Source of the DNA: Melioribacteraceae bacterium
Lineage (GTDB): Bacteria > Bacteroidota > Ignavibacteria > Ignavibacteriales > Melioribacteraceae
DNA length: 64,000 nt
NCBI GenBank assembly: GCA_027030245.1
Contig: JALVFE010000017.1
Coordinates: 1 to 64,000, forward strand
Direction of reading: 5' to 3'
The position numbers and the translations under genes were made by a program. This document shows, piece by piece, positions 32,774-42,277 of the stretch; within the stretch, counting starts at the first letter, position 1; each line of letters opens with the position of its first letter. The notes beneath the pieces were generated by a model. That model searched no databases. It was given only the letters and a program-made list of their open reading frames with translations, and was not told the DNA's origin.

Positions 32774-35554
32774 ATGGAAGCTAAGCGAAGAAAATATTCA
32801 AAAGATAAAATTTTAATAAAGGGCGCAAGGGAACACAACCTAAAAAACCTCGATGTTGAAATACCCAAAAACAGCCTTGTTGTTTTTACCGGTGTAAGCG
32901 GAAGCGGTAAATCATCCCTTGTTTTCGATACACTTTATGCCGAAGGTCAGCGCAGATTTGTGGAAAGTCTTTCGTCCTACGCCCGTCAATTTCTCGAAAG
33001 GATGAACAAACCCGATGTGGATTACATATCCGGAATTTCTCCCGCCGTTGCGATAGAACAAAAAGCGGGAGTAAAAAATCCGCGTTCAACCGTTGGCACA
33101 ACTACTGAAATTTACGATTACCTCCGGTTGCTTTTTGCCCGCATAGGTAAAACAATTTGTTTTAATTGCGGAAAAGAAGTAACAAAAGACACGGTCGGTA
33201 CGATTTCCGAATTCCTGGAAAAATTTGAAGAAGGCAGAAAATTTTATCTCGGTTTTCCAATCCACGCACATCCCGATAGAACAATTGAGGAAGAGCTTTC
33301 ATTACTAAAGCAAAGAGGATTTTTCAGGATATTTTATAAAGGTAAATTAATTAATTTAAACGAACCGGAAGATATTCCAGAAAAGAAAGAAGAAATAACT
33401 GTTATAGTTGACCGTTTCAAAATTCATAAAGAGCGCGTCAGGGAAACCCTTGCCGATTCGATAGAAACAACATTCAAAGAAGGAGAAGGTAAAGTAAGGA
33501 TAATAGATTTTGAAACTAGCGAGCAATATGATTTTACAAATTCTTACGAATGTTGCGGAATAAAATACGAAGAGCCCGAACCGAGATTTTTTTCGTTCAA
33601 TAATCCTTTCGGCGCTTGCCCGGTTTGCCAAGGTTTCGGAAGGACAATTGGTTACGATATGAACCTTGTTGTGCCTAATCCCAATTTATCTATATTGGAA
33701 GGTGCAATCGCACCATGGCGAACCGTGAAGTTTAGCAAATATCTACGGGATTTAATAAGAGTCGCAAAAAACAAAAAAATACCGCTCGATGTTCCCTTTA
33801 AAAAATTAACGGAAGAACAAGTAAAATTAATTAAAGAAGGCTTTGACGGTTTTGCCGGTATCGACGGTTATTTTGCAAAACTAGAACAAAAAACTTACAA
33901 AATGCATATCCGTATTTTGCTGAGTAAATACAGAGGGTATACAACTTGTTCGGCTTGTAAAGGTTCGCGGTTAAGACGGGAAGCCCTGCAGGTGAAAATT
34001 AACGGTAAGTCGATTCATGATATTGTGAAATTATCCATTGAAGATGCCCGGGAATTTTTTAATAACATTAAATTGACAGAGTACGAACTGGAAATTGGGA
34101 GTAATATTTTAAAAGAAATACGGAACCGTTTAAACTTTTTATATAACGTGGGATTGGGATATTTAACACTCGACCGTTTAAGCAACACGCTCTCCGGCGG
34201 AGAATCCCAAAGGATTAATCTCGCAACATCGCTGGGCGCGGCATTAATCGGCACGCTTTACGTTCTGGACGAACCGAGTATCGGACTTCACCCGCGGGAT
34301 AACAGCAGACTGATAAAAATATTGAAATCGCTACGTGACTTAGGTAATACCGTTGTGGTTGTTGAACACGATGCCGAAATGATTAGGGAAGCCGATATGA
34401 TTTTTGATATGGGTCCCGCCGCGGGAATAAACGGCGGTGAAATAATCGCTTCGGGAACTATTGCGGATATTTTACAATCAGAAAATTCGTTAACGGGTAA
34501 ATACCTTTCCGGCAAAATGGAAATTCCGGTTCCGGAAAAACGGAACACAAAAAAAACCAAATCCATTTTAATCAATGGCGCTCGCGAACATAATCTAAAA
34601 AATATCGACGTTGAATTTCCGCTTAACAAGTTTGTGGTGGTAACCGGGGTTAGCGGTTCGGGCAAAAGCACTTTGGTTCATGATATTCTCTACGGCGGAA
34701 TTGCAAAGAATATGGGACTAGCGCCCAAGCGTGTCGGTAAATACGATTCAATAGACGGAATAAAATATATTTCCGATGTTGAAATTGTTGACCAATCGCC
34801 TATAGGTAAATCCCCGCGTTCCAATCCTATTAGTTACGTCAAAGGCTTCGAAGCAATCAGGGAACTGTTTGCTTCCACTCCGCAGGCTAGAATGAAAGGA
34901 TACAGACCCGGTTACTTTTCTTTTAACGTTCCCGGTGGAAGATGCGAAACTTGTCAAGGCGAAGGTTATGTAAAAATCGAAATGCAATTTTTAGCCGACC
35001 TGTATTTGGAATGCGAAGATTGTAACGGAACAAGATACAAAAAGGAAACACGCGAGATAACTTACCGCGGTAAAAACATCGTGGATGTTTTAAATTTAAC
35101 GGTGGACGAAGCAATCGAATTTTTCGACAATAACCCGAATGTTTTGAAATATTTGCAAGTACTAGCCGATGTGGGACTCGGTTACATTAAACTCGGGCAA
35201 CCTTCCAATACGCTTTCCGGCGGCGAAGCCCAAAGGATTAAACTCGCAAAACATTTAATTGCTAAAAAGAAAAAGAAAAACACATTATTTATTTTCGACG
35301 AGCCGACTACCGGCTTGCATTTCGACGATATAAAAAAATTGCTTAAAAGCTTTAACGCATTGCTGGAAACGGGTAATTCTCTGGTAATAATCGAACATAA
35401 TTTGGATGTTATAAAATGCGCCGATTATATAATCGATTTGGGACCCGAAGCGGGTGATAAAGGCGGTAGAATTGTAGCTACCGGCACACCCGAAGAAATA
35501 GCCCGAAATAAAAAATCGATTACCGGTAAATATTTGCGGAAGGTATTAAATTAA
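32774..35554 (+). CDS. uvrA: Excinuclease ABC subunit A
   Basis: 926 aa, near full length (E. coli 940). Two ABC ATPase modules: Walker A GVSGSGKSSLVFDTLYAEG and VSGSGKSTLVHDIL; signatures LSGGESQRINLA and LSGGEAQRIKLA; Walker B VLDEPSIGLHPRD and DEPTTGLH. Zinc finger 2 is intact (CETCQGEG ... CEDCNGTR). At zinc finger 1 the first pair reads YECCGI instead of CxxC, while ACPVC is kept, a change I recall from other Bacteroidota UvrA. Recognises bulky DNA lesions with UvrB. Its stop overlaps the end of the opposing glycosidase-like gene. Confidence 0.96.
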   Translation: MEAKRRKYSKDKILIKGAREHNLKNLDVEIPKNSLVVFTGVSGSGKSSLVFDTLYAEGQRRFVESLSSYARQFLERMNKPDVDYISGISPAVAIEQKAGVKNPRSTVGTTTEIYDYLRLLFARIGKTICFNCGKEVTKDTVGTISEFLEKFEEGRKFYLGFPIHAHPDRTIEEELSLLKQRGFFRIFYKGKLINLNEPEDIPEKKEEITVIVDRFKIHKERVRETLADSIETTFKEGEGKVRIIDFETSEQYDFTNSYECCGIKYEEPEPRFFSFNNPFGACPVCQGFGRTIGYDMNLVVPNPNLSILEGAIAPWRTVKFSKYLRDLIRVAKNKKIPLDVPFKKLTEEQVKLIKEGFDGFAGIDGYFAKLEQKTYKMHIRILLSKYRGYTTCSACKGSRLRREALQVKINGKSIHDIVKLSIEDAREFFNNIKLTEYELEIGSNILKEIRNRLNFLYNVGLGYLTLDRLSNTLSGGESQRINLATSLGAALIGTLYVLDEPSIGLHPRDNSRLIKILKSLRDLGNTVVVVEHDAEMIREADMIFDMGPAAGINGGEIIASGTIADILQSENSLTGKYLSGKMEIPVPEKRNTKKTKSILINGAREHNLKNIDVEFPLNKFVVVTGVSGSGKSTLVHDILYGGIAKNMGLAPKRVGKYDSIDGIKYISDVEIVDQSPIGKSPRSNPISYVKGFEAIRELFASTPQARMKGYRPGYFSFNVPGGRCETCQGEGYVKIEMQFLADLYLECEDCNGTRYKKETREITYRGKNIVDVLNLTVDEAIEFFDNNPNVLKYLQVLADVGLGYIKLGQPSNTLSGGEAQRIKLAKHLIAKKKKKNTLFIFDEPTTGLHFDDIKKLLKSFNALLETGNSLVIIEHNLDVIKCADYIIDLGPEAGDKGGRIVATGTPEEIARNKKSITGKYLRKVLN

Positions 35555-37194
35555 TTTTTAACTTTTAACAAAAATCTTTTTCCGTTCAGCTCAACCAAAA
35601 TCTCATTAAATTTTTCCATCGCTGAAATACGGTAAACGTTAATTCCCCTTTTCGCAATCGGTCTCTTAACCAAATTAAAATTACCGTTTGCTTTGGAAAA
35701 TATTTTTATTTCTTCGTCTCGCGGCGACCTGACAATAATTTGATATTCATCCTTCGTTTTTAACATTAACGGTTTGCCTGCACCAAACGTAAATTTGCTT
35801 AACAAAGGATTGACAATTTTCACTTCGTTTACAAAACATTCCAACGGTTTCCAAAACCGGTTAAGCGGTTGAACCTTAACATAATAAACCGAACTGTTTA
35901 ATAAATTTTTTCTAATCTCCACACTGTCAGTATTCCGGTTTAATAAATTCACAGATTCGAAGCCGGGTTTGACCCCATCTTGCAAGGAAATTAAAATTGC
36001 CCTCACATAATTTTTTACGCTGTCGGGAATTTCCCATTTTATACTGATTTTATTTTGTTTAATTCCCGCTCCGGTGAACCTAATAAATATTTTTTTATCA
36101 AGTTCAAATCCCGCTACATTTCTTTGCGGTAAAGCAACTTCAGAATAATTCCGGAATTTCAAATCCTTAATATTTTCAAAACGGAAGAACGCCGCCCCGG
36201 AAATTCTTTTTCTGCGGGTTATTTTAATTATTTCATCAATCTGATTTTTAACATCATTTTTATAAGCAGCAATTCCGGCAATAAGATTCACTTCCCCTTT
36301 TATTTTCAACCATTCGTCAAGCACATCTTCAAATTTCGGTTGCTCTTGTAAATTCCAATAGATTTGCGGAACCAGGTAATCCACTATTCCCCTCTTTGCC
36401 CATTCCTCCGCATCCTGGTAAACCTCGCCGTAGCCTTCCATTCCTCTAAACTTTTCCGAATTTTTATTTATACCAACCGGTGTAACACCCACTTCAACAA
36501 AGGGCTTTATTTTTTTTACTTCATAAAATATTTCCTCGAGAAGTTTTGTGATGTTTTGCCTTTTTATTTCAGCCGTTGATTTGTTCACGCCGTATTTTTC
36601 CCAATTCGTTATACTGTTTGAATACCTTAAGAAATCAAGGTGAACGCCGTCAACATCATAATTCCGGACCAACTCACTTATAAGTTTAACAACATAATTC
36701 CGGGCTTCCGGCAATGCAGGATTCATCCAATATGAAGTAACACCTTCTTCTTCCGTTTTGTAAAGCCAGGCGGGATGTTTGTTCAACAAATGCTTTTGCG
36801 AAACCGGTTTCTTTTTAAACCGGGAGCTGAAAACCTTCAACACATTCACCCAAGCATGTATTTCCAAATTTCTTTCGCGGGCAAGTTTAACAGCATATTG
36901 AAGCGGGTCGAACTTTTGTTCCAGATTGTTTCGGGTTAAAAAGGGTGAATAATCTTCGTAGGAAGAGCGGAACATTACATATCCGTTCCCTCTTACTTGA
37001 AAGTAAACCGTATTAAGATTTTTCGCTTTAACCGAATCGAAAATTTCACGGAGAGAGACTTTTTGCCGGGTGGAATCCAAACTGCGTGGCCAATCCAATC
37101 CGTAATTTGTGGCAATCCATACCGCTCTTGTTTCGTAATTAATTTGAGCTATCAGCGGAATGCTAATGAAAATAAAGATTAAGAAAGATTTCAT
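35551..37194 (-). CDS. Secreted glycosyl hydrolase-like protein (GHL10 / YngK family)
   Basis: 547 aa. The signal peptide MKSFLIFIFISIPLIA precedes a TIM-barrel-like domain (about 20-330): ETRAVWIATNYGLDWP, NTVYFQVRGNGYVMF, HAWVNVLKVFS, YDVDGVHLDFLRYS, YLVPQIYWN. This matches the GHL10 (DUF187/YngK) family. The C-terminal third (about 335-547) is a beta-sandwich that may bind carbohydrate. Likely acts on an envelope or extracellular polysaccharide; the substrate is unknown. ATG 37194 is chosen over GTG 37221, which would overlap aroB. It starts 4 bases past the aroB stop. Confidence 0.88.
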   Translation of the reverse strand: MKSFLIFIFISIPLIAQINYETRAVWIATNYGLDWPRSLDSTRQKVSLREIFDSVKAKNLNTVYFQVRGNGYVMFRSSYEDYSPFLTRNNLEQKFDPLQYAVKLARERNLEIHAWVNVLKVFSSRFKKKPVSQKHLLNKHPAWLYKTEEEGVTSYWMNPALPEARNYVVKLISELVRNYDVDGVHLDFLRYSNSITNWEKYGVNKSTAEIKRQNITKLLEEIFYEVKKIKPFVEVGVTPVGINKNSEKFRGMEGYGEVYQDAEEWAKRGIVDYLVPQIYWNLQEQPKFEDVLDEWLKIKGEVNLIAGIAAYKNDVKNQIDEIIKITRRKRISGAAFFRFENIKDLKFRNYSEVALPQRNVAGFELDKKIFIRFTGAGIKQNKISIKWEIPDSVKNYVRAILISLQDGVKPGFESVNLLNRNTDSVEIRKNLLNSSVYYVKVQPLNRFWKPLECFVNEVKIVNPLLSKFTFGAGKPLMLKTKDEYQIIVRSPRDEEIKIFSKANGNFNLVKRPIAKRGINVYRISAMEKFNEILVELNGKRFLLKVKN

Positions 37195-37198
37195 ATCT

Positions 37199-38290
37199 CT
37201 AAACGAAAAACTCCGAACCACTTCTCATAGCTTTCAAGACTTGTTGTTTCTCCGCTTCCACATCCAATAAAATATTCCCGAAATCTTTCAGCAACACAAA
37301 CCGGATTTTATTCAACCGGTTCTTTTTATCAATATGCATTGCTTTATAAAGCCGGTTAAAATCGGGCGAAGGCAATGAAATATAATTGCGGAACTTGTCA
37401 AGTAACTTTAAATATTCGCGTAATTGATTTTCGCTTATCAAATTTAATTCAGCGGAAAGATAAAAAGACATAGCTAAACCCGCAACAACAGCTTGCCCGT
37501 GTTTTATTTTATGTTTATAAACCGATTCGATTGCATGCGCGAAAGTATGCCCGAGATTTAATACTTTTCTCAATCCGCTTTCCTTTTCGTCCTCTTCAAC
37601 GACGCACCTTTTGTAGTTAACGGATTCCGAAATCACTTTGTTCAGAACGGCATTATTCAGATTGATAATTTTATCGAAGTTTCGCAGAAAGTAATCGTAA
37701 AATGTTTTATTTGTTAAGAATGAGTATTTGGCAATTTCTCCCATTCCGCAAATTATTTCTTCTCTGTTTAATGTGCGAAGAAAATTCAAATCACAAAAGA
37801 CCGCCCGCGGTTGGTGAAAAGCTCCGATAATATTTTTTGCCGTATCGAGATTAATTCCGGTTTTTCCGCCGACCGAACTATCAACCATTGCCAAAAGCGT
37901 AGTGGGAATTTGGATATAATCGACTCCGCGCATGTAAGTAGCAGCGGCAAATCCCGTAACATCTCCTATTATACCACCGCCAAGCGCAATAACCAAGCAA
38001 TCCCTTCCGCAATTTGCTCTCATCATTTTACGGTGTATCCGGGTCAATGTATCGTAAGTTTTATTTTTTTCGGTTGCGGAAATTAATATTTTACTCTTTT
38101 TATTTTTAATTTTTGAAAATAACCCGTCGATTATACCGGAATTGAGCTTGTACATTTTTTTATCGATAACAAAAAATAATTGTCTCTCAGGGAAATCGGA
38201 CTTTAGCTTTGCCGGAAAATGATTAAATACGTTTTTCCCGATTACCACTTCGTACGGCTTCGGTTTAACATTTACGGAAACTTTATTCAT
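37199..38290 (-). CDS. aroB: 3-dehydroquinate synthase
   Basis: 363 aa. Converts DAHP to 3-dehydroquinate, step two of the shikimate path. NAD-binding ALGGGIIGDVTGFAAATYMRG, DSSVGGKTGIN, and the metal site in RKVLNLGHTFAHAIE (His) with a further His in IKHGQAV. Overlaps aroK by 8 bases, a usual aroK-aroB coupling. Confidence 0.95.
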   Translation of the reverse strand: MNKVSVNVKPKPYEVVIGKNVFNHFPAKLKSDFPERQLFFVIDKKMYKLNSGIIDGLFSKIKNKKSKILISATEKNKTYDTLTRIHRKMMRANCGRDCLVIALGGGIIGDVTGFAAATYMRGVDYIQIPTTLLAMVDSSVGGKTGINLDTAKNIIGAFHQPRAVFCDLNFLRTLNREEIICGMGEIAKYSFLTNKTFYDYFLRNFDKIINLNNAVLNKVISESVNYKRCVVEEDEKESGLRKVLNLGHTFAHAIESVYKHKIKHGQAVVAGLAMSFYLSAELNLISENQLREYLKLLDKFRNYISLPSPDFNRLYKAMHIDKKNRLNKIRFVLLKDFGNILLDVEAEKQQVLKAMRSGSEFFV

Positions 38291-38825
38291 AAATAAATCT
38301 CTTAATTAATTTTGCTAATTTATCAACTGTAATTCCAACCGGTCTGTTATCCGTATCCAAAATTATATCGGCTTTGTTGTAATATTTTTCTCTTTTTTCA
38401 AGTAAATCGTTTATTCGCTTTATAAAATCTTCGGGAGCGCTTTCCCCTAAAACCAAATCTCTGAAAAGCGGGCGGTCAATTTTGTTTTTAATTCTTTTAT
38501 AAATCATCTCGGGCGTTGCCCTCAAGTAAATTATTTTGCCGGTTTTTTGCATCAACTCAATATTTTTTTCCGAAGCAATGGTTCCACCGCCCAAAGCTAT
38601 TATTACTTCATCAAGTTGTGAATACTTTCGTAAAAATTCATTTTCTATTTGTCTGAATTTTTCTTCCCCGAGTTCGTTAAAGATTTCAACGATAGTTTTG
38701 CCGTATTCTTCTTCAATCGATTTATCAAGATCGTAAAAATCCCATCCCAAAACATTTGCAAGAATGGGACCGATTGTACTTTTTCCGCTCGTCATAAATC
38801 CGGTTATGTAAAATCGTTTTGTCAT
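38283..38825 (-). CDS. aroK: Shikimate kinase
   Basis: 180 aa. Walker A GFMTSGKSTIG at 9-19, shikimate-binding DLDKSIEEEYGKTI and FRQIENEFL, and the GGGT loop (IALGGGTI), then RPLFRD of the lid. Phosphorylates shikimate at position 3. Upstream of and overlapping aroB. No terminator separates it from the barrel-protein gene upstream. Confidence 0.95.
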   Translation of the reverse strand: MTKRFYITGFMTSGKSTIGPILANVLGWDFYDLDKSIEEEYGKTIVEIFNELGEEKFRQIENEFLRKYSQLDEVIIALGGGTIASEKNIELMQKTGKIIYLRATPEMIYKRIKNKIDRPLFRDLVLGESAPEDFIKRINDLLEKREKYYNKADIILDTDNRPVGITVDKLAKLIKRFIYE

Positions 38826-38880
38826 TCTATAATTTAATGCATTGAAAATTCAAAAAGTTGTTCGGAATATATAAAATTAT

Positions 38881-39609
38881 TCAGAAAGGTAAATCGAAAT
38901 TAAAGGCAAAACCGAGCGTGAACGTAACGCCGTTAATGTTTATGCGGGTATCAAAATCGGATAGGTCGACTTTATAAAGTTGACCGTTGTAGTTTACTAT
39001 TTCTTTGGAATATCTGCTTGTTACCACTACTTCGGGATCTCGGAATCTCATTTCGAAACGGGAAGAAAAATAATCCGTTATCATATAATCGGCGCCTACC
39101 AAAACTTGAATTCCGTATGCAAATTTCTGTTTAACTTTTATCAGCCTCGCATCACCGAAATTCCGGACATGTTTCCCTAAGTAATAACCGAAACCACCGC
39201 CCATAAAAAATTTAAAATCATCTGTAGAGAACGGTAAATAATAATATCCCGAAAGTTCAACCGGTATCACTTCAAATCCGTCATCAACAATAAATCTAGG
39301 ATCCGTAAGATTTCTACCCAATTCTGTTTTTTTAATAAACTCAACCCTTAGCCCGATTAATATCGATTCGGAAATTTTATAACGGACTTCCCCGGCATAA
39401 CTAAAAATATCGTGAAAAGGTACATTCGATTCTTTGAGAATTACACTTGTAGAATTAGGAAATAAAAACATTTTTCCGACGTTCGTATAACTATAAGATG
39501 CGGAAACGGAAAAATCCCGGATTCCGTTTTGAGAATAAACATGACTATATGACAAAAGAATAATCAAAAAAATAATGAATCTTTTATTGTTTTTATTTTT
39601 TTTCGACAT
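38881..39609 (-). CDS. Outer-membrane beta-barrel protein, unknown function
   Basis: 242 aa. A Lys/Asn-rich N terminus and signal peptide (RFIIFLIILLSYSHVYS) precede about eight amphipathic strands (SASYSYTNVGKMF, LIGLRVEFIKK, FFMGGGFGYYLGK, YGIQVLVGADYM, SSRFEMRFRDPEVV) and a terminal strand TFTLGFAFNFDLPF, which ends in Phe as Bam substrates do. No specific family recognised. It lies between the ppiD terminator and aroK. Confidence 0.75.
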   Translation of the reverse strand: MSKKNKNNKRFIIFLIILLSYSHVYSQNGIRDFSVSASYSYTNVGKMFLFPNSTSVILKESNVPFHDIFSYAGEVRYKISESILIGLRVEFIKKTELGRNLTDPRFIVDDGFEVIPVELSGYYYLPFSTDDFKFFMGGGFGYYLGKHVRNFGDARLIKVKQKFAYGIQVLVGADYMITDYFSSRFEMRFRDPEVVVTSRYSKEIVNYNGQLYKVDLSDFDTRININGVTFTLGFAFNFDLPF

Positions 39610-39682
39610 TAAACATTAACCGGTTTTGCGTGAATGCGTTAATATATAAAAGAGAAACGTGAAATTCTATGCAGAAACAGAT

Positions 39683-39710
39683 ATAAAAAAACCCCTCGGG
39701 CGGAGGGGTT
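39683..39710 (-). terminator. Rho-independent terminator of the PpiD-like gene
   Basis: AACCCCTC (39690-39697), loop GGGCG, GAGGGGTT (39703-39710). On the minus strand the stem is followed by a run of seven Ts. It lies about 23 bases past the stop. Confidence 0.93.
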
Positions 39711-39732
39711 TAATTTATTACTTCGCAAAACT

Positions 39733-41826
39733 TTATCTATAAAACATATAACGGTTATCCACAATATCCGCTTCTTCTTTTAATTTTTTAATCCACTCGC
39801 TGAAAAAGCGGGCTTTCTTTTGCTTAAGTAAATTATCCCGTAAGAATTTCTTTTGAAGGGAATACATAGTAGAATCGAATTTCGTTCGCTGTGTAACTTT
39901 AATCAAGTAACTACCGATATTACTTTTAATAGGGTCTGAAACTTTACCGATTTCTGCCGTTAAAGCATAATTGATAAATGCATAATCCCTGCCGACTCCG
40001 GGAATGGTACCCGTTGCCGTAAAGTCCTTAACGTTACTTACCCTCGCTTTCGGATAATATGTTTTAACCATGGTAACGTCTCCGTTATCACCGCCAATTT
40101 TTTTCTTGGCATCCGCAGCCATTTCGAGAGTTTTTTCTATTTTCTTTTCTTTTTTCAGCTTTCTCGAAATCTGGGTTTTTACTTCTTCCAATGGTTTATA
40201 TCCGGCAGGTAAAATTTCGGAAATCATCGCAACAACATATCCGGCGGGAACTTTATAAACATCGCTAACGTCTCCCACACCGTTTTCAAAGGTGAATTTC
40301 AACAGTGCCTTGCTGTTTCCTATTCCCGGTATGGAACGGGCGTCTTCGGTAAAAGGTAAAGATTCAACCACTTTATATTTCATCAATTTTGCTTCGTTTT
40401 CAAAATCATTTTTTTGTGCAAGATAAGCAAAATCCTTTGCCGCATTATAAATTTCGTCAAGCGTAGTGGCTGAAGGTTTGATTTGATTTACTATTTTTTC
40501 AATTACATATTTATTATTTGTTCTTCCCGTAACCTTTATTACATGATAACCGAATTGAGTTCTAACAGGTTTTAAAATTTCTCCTATTCTGCCTTTGAAC
40601 GCAACACGTTCGAATTCCGGTACCATCAACCCTTTTGAAAACCAACCCAAGTCACCGCCAAAACGCGATGTACCGTCATCCGATTTTTCACGGGCAAGCT
40701 CTTCGAAATTGGCACCCTTTTTAAGTTCATTATAAATTTCATAAATTTTCTTTTTTGCTTCGTCTTCATTATTATCTTTTACCTTAACTAAAATATGGGA
40801 AGCACGTACAACCGGTTCTTTGCTTTTAACTTTCTTGACCAAACGGTAAACAACATAACCTTCGTCGGTCAACACCGGACCAACAACCGTACCGGGTTTA
40901 GCTTTATACAACAAGTTTGCCGCTTCTTCCGGCAACTCATCTAATGCAACCGTTTGTTGCGCATAAGGTTTATCGGAATAAATTTCAACGTAAGTTTTGA
41001 ATGTACCGGTATCGTTTTGCAATTTGGAAACTATTGCTTCCAAATTTTTTCTGATGTACATCGAATCATCCGCCGAAGGTTGTTTTTTGAAGAGGACGTA
41101 TTTTAATTTTCTTCGTTCTTCTAATTTGTAATCCTCTTTATGCTCATCGTAATAATTTTGAATTTCGTCATCCGAAACGGAAACTAGGGAATCCGGAACA
41201 ATTAAAAAGCTGAACAAAGCCCAATCGGCGCTAATTTTAATATTTTGATCGATAAATTTTCTTTTAATTTCACCTTCCGAAACAATGACCGAAGCTGCCA
41301 GATAATCTTGAAGTTTTTGTTGAAGCAATTGTTGACGTATTAAATTTTCCGCTTCAATCATTGCTTGTTTATTTTTCGGATCCATAATAGCGGCATCGTA
41401 AGCTTCGCGGTTGAAATTGCCTGTGGAATCTATGAAATATTGTTTCAATATTTGAGGCGGATTAGGTCCTTTAATCGCATCAACTATTTCCTGATCAGTA
41501 ACTGTAATACCGTATTCTTTCATTTTCTCGTCAATCAGTTTTTGAGTTACCAACGCATCCCAAACTTGATCTCTAAAAGCGTCCATTTGGTCTTCGCTTA
41601 TATCTTTTCCGGTCTGAGCAACTTGATTTTTCCGGTATTGTTCAACCATTTTGGCAAAATCTTGATAAGTTATCTCTTCACCGTTTATCTCTCCAACTAT
41701 ATTATTGTTGGCTCTAGCCAATGTTGTTATTTTAGAGTCGGACAAAACCATAAAAAGCACAAACAATCCGCCCACCGATAAAATAAACCAAGGAGCTAAA
41801 CTCCGCATCTTAGCCATCATACCCAT
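39733..41826 (-). CDS. PpiD/SurA-type periplasmic peptidyl-prolyl isomerase and chaperone
   Basis: 697 aa. One N-terminal membrane helix (LAPWFILSVGGLFVLFMVL) anchors it in the inner membrane. A SurA N-like chaperone domain follows (about 40-200; VGEINGEEITYQDFAKMV), then a parvulin domain at about 340-440 (VRASHILVKVKDN ... GGDLGWFSKGLMVPEFE ... FGYHVIKV) and a second degenerate PPIase-like region near 470-660. PpiD helps newly exported outer-membrane proteins fold. AGGAGG lies 11 nt before the first ATG; in-frame ATGs two and three codons later could also serve. Strong terminator downstream. Confidence 0.9.
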   Translation of the reverse strand: MGMMAKMRSLAPWFILSVGGLFVLFMVLSDSKITTLARANNNIVGEINGEEITYQDFAKMVEQYRKNQVAQTGKDISEDQMDAFRDQVWDALVTQKLIDEKMKEYGITVTDQEIVDAIKGPNPPQILKQYFIDSTGNFNREAYDAAIMDPKNKQAMIEAENLIRQQLLQQKLQDYLAASVIVSEGEIKRKFIDQNIKISADWALFSFLIVPDSLVSVSDDEIQNYYDEHKEDYKLEERRKLKYVLFKKQPSADDSMYIRKNLEAIVSKLQNDTGTFKTYVEIYSDKPYAQQTVALDELPEEAANLLYKAKPGTVVGPVLTDEGYVVYRLVKKVKSKEPVVRASHILVKVKDNNEDEAKKKIYEIYNELKKGANFEELAREKSDDGTSRFGGDLGWFSKGLMVPEFERVAFKGRIGEILKPVRTQFGYHVIKVTGRTNNKYVIEKIVNQIKPSATTLDEIYNAAKDFAYLAQKNDFENEAKLMKYKVVESLPFTEDARSIPGIGNSKALLKFTFENGVGDVSDVYKVPAGYVVAMISEILPAGYKPLEEVKTQISRKLKKEKKIEKTLEMAADAKKKIGGDNGDVTMVKTYYPKARVSNVKDFTATGTIPGVGRDYAFINYALTAEIGKVSDPIKSNIGSYLIKVTQRTKFDSTMYSLQKKFLRDNLLKQKKARFFSEWIKKLKEEADIVDNRYMFYR

Positions 41827-41982
41827 ATTAAAACATTCCTCCTGTGTTACTTTATTTCTTTAAAAAGTTTAAGACTCTAAAATTAGACAGACAAAGCGTG
41901 AAAATCAATCTATTTTATAATAAACATTACATTTGGGAATTTTGCGCGACCCGTAAAAACTTTCAATATTTATCATATTTAA

Positions 41983-42014
41983 TTTGCAAGTATGTGTTCC
42001 GTTACTTAATTTTT
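41983..42014 (+). promoter_or_regulatory. Candidate promoter for the two-TM protein / symporter pair
   Basis: TTG (41984-41986), a 20-nt spacer, then TAATTTTTAG starting at 42007 resembles a Bacteroidota -33/-7 pair (TTG ... TAnnTTTG). It lies about 50 bases before the ATG at 42062. Based on pattern only. Confidence 0.25.
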
Positions 42015-42061
42015 AGTTCAATTTAGTGTTACCTTATGCAAAATTAAATAACGGTTTAATT

Positions 42062-42274
42062 ATGCCTTCAATAACTCACACCTGGTTACCTTTAATTTAT
42101 CTGTACGGCGTCGGCGGAATTTTCTTTTTAATCGGTATGATAATAATAAAGAAAAGCGGCGCACTTAATTTGCAAAGGAAACGGCACCGTTACTGGTACA
42201 GAGTTTTGATTCTCGGTTACTTTTATTTTGTAGCCATTCATACTTTTTTCACACTAATCGCAATTTATTGGTGA
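42062..42274 (+). CDS. Small two-TM membrane protein coupled to a sodium/solute symporter
   Basis: 70 aa from ATG 42062 (MPSITHTWLPLIYLYGVGG). Two hydrophobic helices (about 8-26 and 47-66) flank a basic cytoplasmic loop (KSGALNLQRKRHRYWYR). The stop lies 3 bases before the symporter ATG, so both come from one message. It may be a small accessory subunit, as DUF4212 proteins are for some acetate/solute symporters, but I do not recognise the family. An upstream ATG at 42026 gives a polar extension and is not favoured. Confidence 0.65.
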   Translation: MPSITHTWLPLIYLYGVGGIFFLIGMIIIKKSGALNLQRKRHRYWYRVLILGYFYFVAIHTFFTLIAIYW

Positions 42275-42277
42275 TAT

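Noticed and set aside
42026-42061. Upstream ATG extending the two-TM protein by 12 residues
   Set aside because: The extension is polar and overlaps the likely promoter/leader; ATG 42062 gives a normal small membrane protein.
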